A stretch of DNA of 64,000 nt from a bacterium 1XD42-54 (GTDB taxonomy: Bacteria; Bacillota; Clostridia; Lachnospirales; Lachnospiraceae), in assembly GCA_003612585.1 (NCBI GenBank), contig RAZH01000006.1, forward strand, positions 124,001-188,000. The letters are read 5' to 3'. Every line of letters starts with the position of its first letter. Positions within the stretch are counted from its first letter, which is position 1. The position numbers and the translations under genes are program-made. Positions 1 through 8,984 of this stretch are shown one piece after another. Below the pieces are notes generated by a model. That model had not been told where the DNA came from and searched no databases. It was given only the letters and a program-made list of their open reading frames with translations.

Positions 1-1
1 T

Positions 2-1837
2 ACCCAGAAACCAGAATTCAGAAACCGGGATGAGCTGGCCAGGATAAGCAATGTGCTTGATGTAGAGTTTATCAGCTTTTTTGATGCGACAGGAACCATT
101 ATAGCAACAAACTCTTATTATAATAATTTCCGGTTAAGTCAGAATAAGGAAGACCAGTCCTATGAATTTAATAAACTTCTAGCAGGCGGTGAGTATCTGA
201 TTCAAGAAGCGCAGATGGATGATGCATTGGGAGAGTATAATCAATATATTGGTGTGGCCATACGAAATGATGAGGGTATGACAGAAGGCTTTGTACAGAT
301 CTGCGTCAATCCGGAGAAGCTAGAACATGCGCTGGAGAAGCTTCAGATTGCTTCAGTACTGGACGGTGTACAGATTGGGGCGAGGGGATTTGCTTTTGCC
401 ATCAATAAAGATGAGCACACCTTTGCTTATTATCCGGATGAGAGATTTATCGGCAGAAATGTTGCGGAATATGGTATCAGAGAGAACCAGATCCATGGCG
501 GATTCAGTGACTATCTGACAATTGGTTCCGGGCGTTATTTTGCAAACTGCCTGGAGACAGACCAGTATTATGTATATGCGTGTGTTCCCAAAAATGAAAT
601 AGCTTCAAACAAGGTCGCGATTGCGCTTTTCTCCACAGCGGTCAGCTTCATATGCCTACTGATCATTGCAGCACTTCTTTGTATCAACAGAGGCACGGAA
701 AGTGCTGAACCGAGCAGGGAAAAGCAGCCAGGAAGTATGATTAATGTGACGATGCCGGATGGAAAGAAAAAGAAAACAATGGATGTGTCCAGCAGATGGT
801 CCAATGTGGCTTTGCACTGGGCTGAAAAGACACCGGAGCAGAAGATGACCTCTGTATTGAAAGGGCTGCTGGCGGTTTATGCGTTGCTGATCTGTTTTGC
901 CTACATATTCCAAATGCAATCATCCGGCAATACATCCATGTTTGCGTATATCATTAACGGTGGATGGGAGCGCGGCTTAAATGTATTTGCAGTTACCGGA
1001 TGTATTTTTGTGATCTGTATTGTGATTACGCTGACGATCTGTATACAAGAAATTCTCCGTGTGCTTTCAAATATATCGAGTGCACAGGGAGAAACCGTTT
1101 TCCGGCTGATCAGCAGTTTCGTAAAATATGCGTCTGTTGTTGCTCTTCTGTATTACTGTTTTGCTTTGCTTGGCGTTGATACGGGTACGCTCCTTGCATC
1201 AGCTGGGCTGCTTGGTCTGATGATCAGTCTGGGGGCACAGAAGCTAGTATCGGATATTTTGGCTGGTCTGTTTATCATTTTTGAAGGCGAGTTCCGCGTA
1301 GGTGATATTGTTACCATTGGCGACTGGAGAGGAACTGTGGTGGAGATTGGAATACGGACTACAAAAATAGAAGAAGCTGGCGGCAACATCAAAGTAATCA
1401 ACAACAGTGCAATCAGCGGCGTGATTAACATGACGAGGCAATATTCGTTTGCAGCGTGCGATTTTGGCATTGAGTACGGAGAATCTCTTGAAAGAGTAGA
1501 GTATATTCTGAAAGAGGAGTTGCCGCGCATGAGAGAACGTCTGCCGGCAATTATGAACGGTCCTTTTTATAAGGGAGTTTCTGCGCTTGGCGATAACAGT
1601 GTAAATATTAAAATCGTGGCCCAGTGTGCAGAGGGAGACCGCATTCAGCTGATGCGCGATTTGAACAGAGAAGTAAAACTGCTGTTTGATAAATACGAGA
1701 TCAATATTCCATTTCCACAGGTAGTACTTAACCAACCTGCTGAATTTAAAAAGGCCACAGAGTGGCAGAAAATGCAGGCAGATAAATTCACTGAGGAACA
1801 AAAAGAACTGGCTAAAAAGCTGGAGGATGAACAGTAA
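2..1837 (+). CDS. Mechanosensitive channel (MscS family) with N-terminal Cache-like sensor, 5' partial
   Basis: The reading frame is open from the window edge, so the true start lies upstream; the GTG at 53 is not convincing. Counting from that GTG, about 185 residues form an alpha/beta extracytoplasmic domain resembling double-Cache sensors. A membrane helix near 190-212 and two or three more helices follow. A classic MscS core comes at about 370-470: the pore helix LLASAGLLGLMISLGAQKL, then GDIVTIGDWRG and the VINNSAI beta domain. The C-terminal cytoplasmic region ends in a charged tail. MscS channels release solutes on membrane tension; the fused sensor suggests ligand or envelope input as well. 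It sits just upstream of a secreted SH3 protein. The family call is firm; the Cache call rests on overall pattern only. Confidence 0.88.
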   Translation, partial: TQKPEFRNRDELARISNVLDVEFISFFDATGTIIATNSYYNNFRLSQNKEDQSYEFNKLLAGGEYLIQEAQMDDALGEYNQYIGVAIRNDEGMTEGFVQICVNPEKLEHALEKLQIASVLDGVQIGARGFAFAINKDEHTFAYYPDERFIGRNVAEYGIRENQIHGGFSDYLTIGSGRYFANCLETDQYYVYACVPKNEIASNKVAIALFSTAVSFICLLIIAALLCINRGTESAEPSREKQPGSMINVTMPDGKKKKTMDVSSRWSNVALHWAEKTPEQKMTSVLKGLLAVYALLICFAYIFQMQSSGNTSMFAYIINGGWERGLNVFAVTGCIFVICIVITLTICIQEILRVLSNISSAQGETVFRLISSFVKYASVVALLYYCFALLGVDTGTLLASAGLLGLMISLGAQKLVSDILAGLFIIFEGEFRVGDIVTIGDWRGTVVEIGIRTTKIEEAGGNIKVINNSAISGVINMTRQYSFAACDFGIEYGESLERVEYILKEELPRMRERLPAIMNGPFYKGVSALGDNSVNIKIVAQCAEGDRIQLMRDLNREVKLLFDKYEINIPFPQVVLNQPAEFKKATEWQKMQADKFTEEQKELAKKLEDEQ

Positions 1838-1883
1838 CGATTGCAGGAATAAAAAAATATATTTTAGATGGAGGATAAATACT

Positions 1884-2693
1884 ATGAACAAAAGAATTAT
1901 GGCAGGAATTATGACAGGTGTAATGTTTTCAGTTGCCGGACAAACAGTGGCATTTGCCATGCCGGGTGATATCAAGGAAGCGGTAATGGAATCCGGTTAT
2001 AACGCGTATGACCATACAAATTCGTACGCGAATTACAGTGATTCGGATCTGATTTCCATTCAGGGTTATTATGTGGCAACTGCACAGGCAATGATCAGAC
2101 AGTCACCGTTTGGAGAAATATATGGCAGTGTGACACCGGGACAGGAATATTATGTTGTCGGGGAATGTGCGGATTGCATGTGGTACAAGATTTCAGGCGA
2201 TGTTTCCGGATACGTATATGCAGCCTATCTGGTGCCAAAGAGTGATTATTTTGTACCGGCTATAAATACAGAGCAGACATGGAATGTGCGAGACCTGAAC
2301 ATGAAAATGACAGTTACGAATACATCTGCTGTTCATGTGCGCAGAGCACCGTCTGTAACGGGCGAAATTATAACAGCTCTTTCAGAAGGGGAAGAAGTAC
2401 ATGTAACAGGAAATGTATTGAATACAGAGTGGTATGAGTGTAAGTATAATGGTGAGACCGCGTATATCTGTGACGACTACCTTACACCGGAGCTTCCGCA
2501 GACGATGGCCTGTACTGCAAAAAAACTGAATGTGCGTGCAGCAGCGGATGGAAACAGTCCAGTCATCGGTACACTGAACCACGGAGATAAAGAAAGAATT
2601 AGTGCAGACGAAAACGGCTGGCTTCGTTTTTCACTTCCAGATGGAAGAATCGGATACGTGAGTGACGAGTATATGGCTGTTGTTGACCAGTAA
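1884..2693 (+). CDS. Secreted protein with three bacterial SH3 domains
   Basis: This 269-residue protein has a signal peptide (MNKRIMAGIMTGVMFSVAG, cleavage likely near AFA-MPGD). Three SH3b-type repeats follow, at about 45-115, 140-205 and 207-265, each with the RxxPS/AAD...GE...W...G.xGYV pattern typical of SH3_3. Such domains bind cell-wall peptides. There is no catalytic domain, so it is probably a wall-binding or adaptor protein. The start at 1884 is chosen because GGAGG lies at 1871-1875; an upstream ATG at 1827 would overlap the channel gene and precede the signal peptide by 19 polar residues. The gene follows the MscS gene closely and ends in a clear terminator. Confidence 0.85.
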   Translation: MNKRIMAGIMTGVMFSVAGQTVAFAMPGDIKEAVMESGYNAYDHTNSYANYSDSDLISIQGYYVATAQAMIRQSPFGEIYGSVTPGQEYYVVGECADCMWYKISGDVSGYVYAAYLVPKSDYFVPAINTEQTWNVRDLNMKMTVTNTSAVHVRRAPSVTGEIITALSEGEEVHVTGNVLNTEWYECKYNGETAYICDDYLTPELPQTMACTAKKLNVRAAADGNSPVIGTLNHGDKERISADENGWLRFSLPDGRIGYVSDEYMAVVDQ

Positions 2694-2712
2694 AAGAATT
2701 GTTCGTACCCTG

Positions 2713-2760
2713 AAAGCTGTCACATGGTTGTTATTCCAATGTGGCAGCTTTGGCTTTTTC
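2713..2760 (+). terminator. Rho-independent terminator after the SH3 protein
   Basis: A 13-bp stem (AAAGCTGTCACAT paired with ATGTGGCAGCTTT, one G-U pair) is followed by GGCTTTTTC. It separates the channel/SH3 genes from the ABC pair. Confidence 0.75.
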
Positions 2761-2777
2761 ACAATGGAGGATAAAAG

Positions 2778-4232
2778 ATGGAGGAGAAAAAGAAAGAGAT
2801 AGGAAAAATTGTGCGGGCAATTGTTTTTTCAGATAAAGATGCGCCTGAAGAATATGTTTTGGAAGAAAAGCTGCGCATTCCGGTAGGTGGGGAATTTGTG
2901 GAGATTTTTTCGGACGGGAAAGACTGGCGGGTTGACAGAACAGGGTTTCAAGGAGAGATATGGATCAATGGGAAAACGTATACGGATGAAAAATCTGTTC
3001 TGAGCGTTCGGGAGAGGGAGATTTTGCAGTTGAAAAATCATGTGGTTACAGATCTTGTTTTGGAACAGATGGAATCTGCAGATCTTCAGTGGAAAAGGAT
3101 GCCCCTTTCAGAATGTTTTCCAATTATCCGTATCAGAAAGGCCGGAGAGAAAGGTGAACAGGCTGAGGCTGATGCAGAAGCCCAGATCAGTGAGGATGAT
3201 GTCCATGAAGCGGTTATTCGTCTTGAGGAAAAAGAGTGGAGGCTTAGTAGCGTTCATACGGTCAGGGGAATTTTTGTGAATGGTGAACGCGTATTTGATT
3301 CACGCACCCTGAGGAAGATGGATGTGATATGTGCAGGAGATACGTTGTTTTTCTTTAACGGGGAAGCGTTGTTTTACAGTCATACCGTGCTTCGTGGAAA
3401 CAATCTTTCGATACATATTGAGGAAAGATCTGTCAAAAGCTTTTTTAAAAAGCATATTCTTTTACAGGATATTAACTTGACCATAGAGCCTGGCAACATG
3501 GTTCTTATTCTTGGGGGGTCCGGAGCAGGAAAGACAACATTTGTGAATGCAGTTACCGGATATGAGAAAGCAAAAGCACAGATTCTTCAGAGTGGTGTAG
3601 ATGTATACGAGAATTATGATGTGTTGAAACACTCCATTGGATTTGTCCCTCAGCAGGATCTGCTCCGGGAAGACGATACGGTCAAAATGACACTTGAAAA
3701 TGCGGCAGAGATGAGACTTTCCAAAAAGTATTCCGGGGAAGAACGGAACGTCCGTGTACAGACTGTACTAGAAATGTTCGGACTTTCCGTACAACAGAAT
3801 GAGCTTGTGCGAAAACTTTCAGGCGGACAGCGTAAAAGGCTTTCCATCTGTGTAGAATTTATCTCTGATCCGAAGCTGTTTTTCCTGGATGAGCCCGACT
3901 CAGGACTTGACGGTGTTATGGCCCGAGACTTAATGGAGAATTTAAGGGAAATTGCAAATGAAAATAAAATTGTGCTTGTGATTACCCACACTCCGGACCG
4001 CGTCATTGACTTGTTTGATCAGGTGATTGTTTTGGCAAAAGGGACACAGGATCATATAGGGCATCTTGCTTTTTTTGGCGCTGTAGAAGAGGCGCGCAAG
4101 TTCTTCAGCAAGGAAACAATGGAGGAAATTGTTTTGGCAGTAAATGGCACAAATGAGGGCGGCGAAGGGCGCGCGGATGAATTTATCGAAAAGTTCAAAG
4201 CGATAAATCCGGAGGAAAGAGGAAATGTTTAG
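2778..4232 (+). CDS. ABCG-like ABC transporter ATPase with FHA-like N-terminal half
   Basis: The 484-residue protein ends in an ABC ATPase domain (about 210-460). Walker A is GGSGAGKTT near residue 245, the signature LSGGQRKRLSI near 347 and Walker B LFFLDEPDSGLDG near 370, an ABCG/White-type pattern. The first 200 residues contain beta-rich segments of the type XXINGXXY and GIFVNGERVF...DVICAGDTLFF. These resemble one or two FHA folds, as in FHA-ABCG fusions, though the canonical phosphothreonine-binding residues are not clear. GGAGG precedes the start. It overlaps the permease gene by 8 bp, so the two are translationally coupled. The substrate is unknown. Confidence 0.82.
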   Translation: MEEKKKEIGKIVRAIVFSDKDAPEEYVLEEKLRIPVGGEFVEIFSDGKDWRVDRTGFQGEIWINGKTYTDEKSVLSVREREILQLKNHVVTDLVLEQMESADLQWKRMPLSECFPIIRIRKAGEKGEQAEADAEAQISEDDVHEAVIRLEEKEWRLSSVHTVRGIFVNGERVFDSRTLRKMDVICAGDTLFFFNGEALFYSHTVLRGNNLSIHIEERSVKSFFKKHILLQDINLTIEPGNMVLILGGSGAGKTTFVNAVTGYEKAKAQILQSGVDVYENYDVLKHSIGFVPQQDLLREDDTVKMTLENAAEMRLSKKYSGEERNVRVQTVLEMFGLSVQQNELVRKLSGGQRKRLSICVEFISDPKLFFLDEPDSGLDGVMARDLMENLREIANENKIVLVITHTPDRVIDLFDQVIVLAKGTQDHIGHLAFFGAVEEARKFFSKETMEEIVLAVNGTNEGGEGRADEFIEKFKAINPEERGNV

Positions 4233-5187
4233 ATCAAAAGATGAAAGGTATGCAGGATATTTGGAACAGACTCGCGTTTATTTAGGGAAACTGTTCCGCA
4301 TTTTCGTATATGAAAAAGACTGGAAAGTCCTTCCGATGGCAGGAATTATTGCAGCTATGGTAGCGTATGTGGTAGGACAAAATATGTTTGTAAATATGGA
4401 AGGCACTAAAATTGGTTCTCTGGCGTTTGTCTGCGTCTGCATATGGAATGGATTTTTTAATTCGATTCAGGTGGTTTGTAGAGAACGTTCTGTTATTAAA
4501 CGGGAACACAGATCAGGAATGAGTATTTTTTCATATCTTTCCGCACATGTTATTTATCAGTCAATGATCTGTGCGTTACAAGTAGGAATTTCTCTGGCGG
4601 TTTATGTGTTGATGAACGTGAAATTTCCGACAGAAGGGGTTGTCACGGGTAACTTTTTGGCCGATATTTTTATAACACTTTTTCTGATTACATTTGCAGC
4701 AGATATGATGGCGCTTATGGTATCCTGTATTGTACATTCCACAACAACTGCGATGACCGTTATGCCTTTTTTGCTGATTGTTCAGCTGGTATTTGCAGGC
4801 GTTGCTTTTCCTCTTCATGGTTTGCCGGATGCCATTTCAAATGCAGCCATCAGTAAGTGGGGGATTTATGCGGTATGTACAGAGAGCAATTACAACAATC
4901 TGCCTACATCTATGCTGAAAAAAAGCTGGATGCTGATCAAAAACAGCGAGTATATACAGGCTTTACAGGAATTGAAAGGCCTGTCAGACGATGAAAGTTT
5001 ATCTGAGGTGGAAGAAGAAATTTATCAGGATATTATACATACAGTGCAGAAAAGTCTTCAGGTGAAGGAATATGAAACAAACGAAAAGAATGTCTTGAAA
5101 GAATGGGGGATTTTACTGGCATTTGCATTACTGTATGCCATCATAGGCATGGTGGCGTTAGCATTTGTAGACAGGGACCAACGTTAA
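4225..5187 (+). CDS. ABC-2 type permease partner
   Basis: The 320-residue protein has about six hydrophobic segments, at roughly 32-52, 67-88, 113-133, 142-168, 173-193 and 293-315. A large soluble stretch precedes the last helix. This matches ABC-2 (ABCG-type) membrane subunits. It starts inside the 3' end of the ATPase gene and surely forms the complex with it. About 150 bp without a gene (5188-5341) follow before the nitroreductase. Confidence 0.8.
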   Translation: MFRSKDERYAGYLEQTRVYLGKLFRIFVYEKDWKVLPMAGIIAAMVAYVVGQNMFVNMEGTKIGSLAFVCVCIWNGFFNSIQVVCRERSVIKREHRSGMSIFSYLSAHVIYQSMICALQVGISLAVYVLMNVKFPTEGVVTGNFLADIFITLFLITFAADMMALMVSCIVHSTTTAMTVMPFLLIVQLVFAGVAFPLHGLPDAISNAAISKWGIYAVCTESNYNNLPTSMLKKSWMLIKNSEYIQALQELKGLSDDESLSEVEEEIYQDIIHTVQKSLQVKEYETNEKNVLKEWGILLAFALLYAIIGMVALAFVDRDQR

Positions 5188-5341
5188 AAAAAGCGACAAG
5201 GGTCTGATGCAGGACAATGAGGTTTCTGAGTTTGAAAATAATAGCTATCAATTTTTGCTATAGTTTGATAAACTAAACGAAGTATTCGAATTGGAACAGA
5301 TTATTCTGGACGCAAAGAATAAAAAGGAGGTACACATCACG

Positions 5342-5935
5342 ATGATAAAGGAAATCGCTACTCGCAGAAGTATACGTAAATATAAGCAGGATGAAATACC
5401 GGAAGCAATCATCAGACAGATGATACAGGCAGCTGCTCTGGCGCCGTCCGGGAAGAACAGGCAGCCATGGAAATTTTTGATTTATGAGAAAGAGGCAAAA
5501 GCAGAGCTCCTTGCGGGGATGGAAAAGGGCATTTTTCGCGAGACAGAAGGAGAGGCGTTGCTTCCAGAGTCTGCTTACGGTTTGTCGGATGCAAAAAATA
5601 CGCTGCGGATTATGCGGGAAGCGCCGGTTGTTGTGGTGGTAATGAATCCGGGAGGGAGTTCGCCGTTTGAGCCGCTTACCAATGATGAGCGTATGAAGGA
5701 AATCGTGGATTCTCTTTCTGCTGGGGCTGCGATTCAAAACATGCTTTTGGAGGCAGAACATTTGGGGATTGGAACGCTGTGGATTGCCAATACATGTTTT
5801 GCGTACCCGGAATTGATGGAGATTCTAAACGAAAAAGGGCAGCTGTTAGGAGCGGTTGCACTGGGCTATGCAAATGAAGCGCCGGGGCCGCGTCCAAGAA
5901 AGAAGCTGGAAGAGATTATAGAATATCGCTGCTGA
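5342..5935 (+). CDS. Nitroreductase family protein
   Basis: A 197-residue FMN-dependent oxidoreductase fold of normal family length. It opens with the typical TRRSIRKYKQDEIP and AAALAPSGKNRQPWKF motifs, in which R and S residues bind the FMN phosphate, and closes with the GYANEAPGPRPRK tail that contacts flavin. The start at 5342 has AAGGAGG 11 bases upstream; an in-frame extension to 5291 has no ribosome site. Members reduce nitro compounds, quinones or flavins with NAD(P)H; the substrate cannot be told here. The next gene is a regulator in the same direction. Confidence 0.9.
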   Translation: MIKEIATRRSIRKYKQDEIPEAIIRQMIQAAALAPSGKNRQPWKFLIYEKEAKAELLAGMEKGIFRETEGEALLPESAYGLSDAKNTLRIMREAPVVVVVMNPGGSSPFEPLTNDERMKEIVDSLSAGAAIQNMLLEAEHLGIGTLWIANTCFAYPELMEILNEKGQLLGAVALGYANEAPGPRPRKKLEEIIEYRC

Positions 5936-6050
5936 TATGAGCGAGAAAGAATGTCAGGGAAGTATTCTGTACGGACAAAAATGAGCAGGAATGGTCGGGC
6001 AGTCTTATGGAAAGCAGGATATACTGAAACAGCAGAAGGGAGGAAGTGCT

Positions 6051-6905
6051 GTGGATTGGGCAGGAACGATAGAAAGAGCGCTTGTTTATATGGAGGATCA
6101 TATCACGGAGGAACTGACCGTAGGCAGGATTGCCGGGGAAGTAAATATATCCGCATTTTACTTCCAAAAAGGCTTTGCCATGCTGTGCGGGTATACGATC
6201 GGTGAATATATTCGGATGAGACGGCTTTCACTGGCTGGCAGTGAATTGCTCGCGTCGGACAGCAAAGTGATTGACGTGGCTCTTAAATATGGTTACGATT
6301 CCCCGGACAGCTTTACGAAAGCGTTTACCCGGTTCCATGGAAGCACACCGACTGATGTACGGCGTGGCGGTGCGTCGGTGAAATCATTTGCGCCGCTGCA
6401 TATCAATCTTTCATTAGACGGAGGTACAGTGATGGAGTACAGAATTGAAAACAAACCTGCATTAAAAGTGATGGGCATATCCAGAATGTTTTCTTATGAG
6501 GCAGCTAATTCCGATATCCCGAAATACTGGAATGAAGTATATGTGTGTGCAGAAGAGAAATCGGTCATGGGCACGTATGGGATTTGCTTTGATGAAGAGA
6601 TGAGCGGAAATCAGTTCCGCTACATGATTGCGGACGACTGGAACGAGGCAGAGGCGGCCGGGAAGGAGCTGGAAGTGTATGAAATTCCGGCACATAAGTG
6701 GGCGATTTTTCCTTGTCGCGGGGCTATGCCGCTGCCGCTGCAGGAGGTGAACCGCAGAATCTTTGCGGAATGGCTGCCGGCAAACCGATATGAAATTGCA
6801 GAAGGGTACAATATTGAATATTACAGCAACCCGGCAGATTTCAAGGGCGGGACACAAGATCCTGAGTATTATGCAGAGGTTTGGATTCCGGTAAAGGAAA
6901 AATAA
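6051..6905 (+). CDS. AraC-family regulator with GyrI-like effector-binding domain
   Basis: A 284-residue regulator. Residues 1-105 form two helix-turn-helix motifs of the AraC/XylS type (TVGRIAGEVNISAFYFQKGF and VIDVALKYGYDSPDSFTKAF). Residues 125-284 form a GyrI-like/AraC effector-binding domain, like Rob or BmrR, that often binds hydrophobic drugs. The GTG start at 6051 is preferred: AGGGAGG lies 7 bases upstream and MDWAGTIERALVYMEDHI is the standard N-terminus. An upstream ATG at 5991 adds 20 unlikely residues. It may control the adjacent nitroreductase, which is an inference from position. Confidence 0.88.
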   Translation: MDWAGTIERALVYMEDHITEELTVGRIAGEVNISAFYFQKGFAMLCGYTIGEYIRMRRLSLAGSELLASDSKVIDVALKYGYDSPDSFTKAFTRFHGSTPTDVRRGGASVKSFAPLHINLSLDGGTVMEYRIENKPALKVMGISRMFSYEAANSDIPKYWNEVYVCAEEKSVMGTYGICFDEEMSGNQFRYMIADDWNEAEAAGKELEVYEIPAHKWAIFPCRGAMPLPLQEVNRRIFAEWLPANRYEIAEGYNIEYYSNPADFKGGTQDPEYYAEVWIPVKEK

Positions 6906-6921
6906 AACAGAATAGGAATGA

Positions 6922-6966
6922 TAAAACGTCTGACAGGGAGGCGCGTGCCTTCTGCCAGGCGTTTTA
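6922..6966 (+). terminator. Terminator-like hairpin after the AraC gene
   Basis: TAAAACGTCTGACAG pairs with CTGCCAGGCGTTTTA through a 15-bp stem containing G-U pairs. No long T-run follows, but it lies 17 bases after the stop codon. The remaining sequence to 7139 holds no gene that I can see. Confidence 0.55.
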
Positions 6967-7139
6967 TATTGCGAAAACGTTGATACGAGACAAAATTTTA
7001 CCGTCAACATATAATTTTACACACGTTTTGTTTCCACTTATGCTATACTGAAAACTGAAAAATTGGAAACTGATTTAGCGGGGCAGATATATAAAGCAGG
7101 GATATGATAGGGACAGAGGAGCATCAAAAGGAATTTTAA

Positions 7140-7475
7140 CAGGAGGATGAGGGGAAGATCTATTTCCATTGTGCCAGAGAGGGCCATAAAATAGACGCGA
7201 TCAGGCGCTGTGAAAAAGTATGCTTTACGGTATGGAATGAAGGTGTTCAAAAAGACGGAGACTGGGCGTATGATGTAATAAGCGTGGTTGTGATGGGCAG
7301 GGCAGAGCTTGTGAGCGACAGTTCCGTTGCGTTTGGGAAAGTCAGAGAGCTGGCTTTGAAATATTATCCGACTGCGTGTGAGGCAGAAGAAGAGGTGGCC
7401 AGATCAGCAGGCCGCGTGCAGGTTATTGCAGTCGCCATGGATCACATGACCGGAAAACTTGTGCATGAAAAATAA
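7140..7475 (+). pseudogene. Pyridoxamine 5'-phosphate oxidase-like (NimA-type) gene missing its 5' end
   Basis: From an in-frame TAA at 7137 the frame encodes about 111 residues starting QEDEGKIYFHCAREGHKIDAI and ending in MTGKLVHEK. This is the C-terminal two thirds of the small FMN-binding split-barrel family that includes NimA nitroimidazole reductases; the YFHCAREGHKIDAI motif is diagnostic. The usual N-terminal 45 or so residues are absent in all forward frames upstream, and no start codon with a ribosome site precedes the conserved block. The first possible GTG, at 7284, lies in mid-domain. I read it as a truncated remnant. Confidence 0.72.
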
Positions 7476-7511
7476 TTTTAACTTACGGATGTGAAAGGAT
7501 AGGGATGACAG

Positions 7512-8168
7512 ATGGCATCGGACGTTTTTTTGAATCTCCCGTTTTGGGAGCGACTGAGTGAAATGGAAAAAGAGTATACGACGCGCAATGCGTCTGTTCG
7601 TCATTATGAAAAAGACAGTCTTCTTTATGGCAGCGGTGGCGTCTGTCTTGGAATGGCCTGTGTATTGAAGGGAAAGATACGGGTCAGCCTTCTTTCGGAA
7701 GAAGGCCGTGAGATTACGCTGTTTCGTCTTGAGAAAGGAGATTCCTGCGTGCTTTCTGCATCGTGTGTGATCAGTCAGATCACGTTTGATACACAGATGA
7801 CCGTGGAGGAGGACTGCGATTTGCTGGTTGTCAATTCCGGTGCGTTCGGGCGTCTGTCAGAACAGAATATTTATGTGAAATGTTTTATGTATGAACAGAT
7901 GGCGGAGCGGTTTTCTTCTGTTATGTGGACCATGCAGCAGATTTTATTTGCCAGGATGGACCAGCGTCTTGCCGGTTTTTTGCTCCAGGAATATGACCGA
8001 ACGGGAAACATGAAAATCCATATGACCCAGGAGCAGATCGCATTGCAGATCAATTCTGCCAGGGAAGTTGTGGCGAGGATGCTCAAGCGGTTTATTGCGG
8101 ATGGTTTGGTTGAGGTCGGACGGGGTGTGATCATTTTACGGGATACTGAAAAGTTAAGGGAGATATAG
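7512..8168 (+). CDS. Crp/Fnr-family transcriptional regulator
   Basis: The 218-residue protein has an N-terminal cyclic-nucleotide-binding beta-roll (about 15-125, with LKGKIRVSLLSEEGREITLFRLEKGD in two parts). A long dimer helix and a C-terminal winged helix follow (MTQEQIALQINSAREVVARM at about 166-185). It lacks the four clustered cysteines of oxygen-sensing Fnr, although several scattered cysteines are present. The gene stands immediately upstream of the ferredoxin:thioredoxin-reductase-like gene and thioredoxin, so redox control of that pair is a reasonable guess. Confidence 0.88.
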   Translation: MASDVFLNLPFWERLSEMEKEYTTRNASVRHYEKDSLLYGSGGVCLGMACVLKGKIRVSLLSEEGREITLFRLEKGDSCVLSASCVISQITFDTQMTVEEDCDLLVVNSGAFGRLSEQNIYVKCFMYEQMAERFSSVMWTMQQILFARMDQRLAGFLLQEYDRTGNMKIHMTQEQIALQINSAREVVARMLKRFIADGLVEVGRGVIILRDTEKLREI

Positions 8169-8302
8169 AAAACAGAGGTCTTAGACAATGTTTCGAGAAA
8201 AAAATAGGTAAAATGAGACCTGGTTACGGTGCGTGTTTTCCTCTTCTGTTAAAATAAGCACATAAAACAGCAAAAGAAATTTAATCTGGGAGGTGGAGAT
8301 AG

Positions 8303-8500
8303 ATGAAAATTACATTAAATCCCGATGCGGAGATTGTCCGGGTGGTAAAAGAAGGGCTGAAGGAGACGGGCGGGTACTGTCCGTGCCGGATGGAGCGAAA
8401 AGAGGAGTATAAATGTATGTGCGAAGAGTTTAAGGCACAGATGAAAGACCCTGATTTTGAGGGATATTGCCACTGTATGCTTTACCATGTAAGCCGATAA
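8303..8500 (+). CDS. Ferredoxin:thioredoxin reductase catalytic-chain-like mini-protein
   Basis: A 65-residue protein with three CxC motifs: C26-P-C28, C38-M-C40 and C56-H-C58, the last in PDFEGYCHC. This is the cysteine layout of the catalytic subunit of ferredoxin:thioredoxin reductase, which holds a [4Fe-4S] cluster next to an active disulfide; the spacing between the first two motifs is shorter than in plants and cyanobacteria. GGAGGTGGAG precedes the ATG. A thioredoxin gene begins 56 bases downstream. Together they suggest ferredoxin-driven thioredoxin reduction. The family call is strong; activity is inferred. Confidence 0.82.
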   Translation: MKITLNPDAEIVRVVKEGLKETGGYCPCRMERKEEYKCMCEEFKAQMKDPDFEGYCHCMLYHVSR

Positions 8501-8556
8501 ATATTTTTTTAATAGGTATATTTTTTATAGAAGAAAAGACAGAGGAGGACATAAAA

Positions 8557-8871
8557 ATGGCTGAACTGAAAATCACAAAAAATAACTTTGAGGCGGAAGT
8601 AATCAAATCAGATATCCCGGTATTAATTGACTTCTGGGCTACCTGGTGCGGTCCGTGTCGGATGCTGGCGCCTGTAGTGGAGGAGATTGCCGAGGAATAT
8701 GATGGACGCGTAAAGGTAGGCAAGGTAAACGTGGATGAGGAGCCTGAACTGGCAGCTGCATTCCGGGTTGCAAGCATTCCGACTGTTGTTGTTCTGAAGG
8801 GCGGTAAGGTGGTACAGACATCCATTGGTTACAAAACAAAGGCGCAGATCGCCGGAATGTTGGAAAATTGA
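8557..8871 (+). CDS. trxA: Thioredoxin
   Basis: A 104-residue thioredoxin with the redox motif W30-C-G-P-C34, the cis-proline loop SIPTVVVLKGG and the usual buried aspartate (D25). GGAGG lies 5 to 7 bases before the ATG at 8557; the longer reading to 8467 lacks support. It is probably co-transcribed with the ferredoxin:thioredoxin-reductase-like gene just upstream, which may be its electron donor. The 113 bases after it contain nothing I recognise. Confidence 0.93.
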   Translation: MAELKITKNNFEAEVIKSDIPVLIDFWATWCGPCRMLAPVVEEIAEEYDGRVKVGKVNVDEEPELAAAFRVASIPTVVVLKGGKVVQTSIGYKTKAQIAGMLEN

Positions 8872-8984
8872 CAATTCATGGGTTTCGAGCTCCCGTTCTC
8901 TTGCTTTTGTGAAAAAATAGGTTTATAATTCAAAGAATAGAAAACAGGCGGAAGTATTTCGCAAAAGCAGAAAGAGGGAGAGAG

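Noticed and set aside
1244-1975. 243-codon reverse frame opposite the MscS gene
   Set aside because: Antisense to a conserved channel domain; hydrophobic composition comes from the complementary codons.
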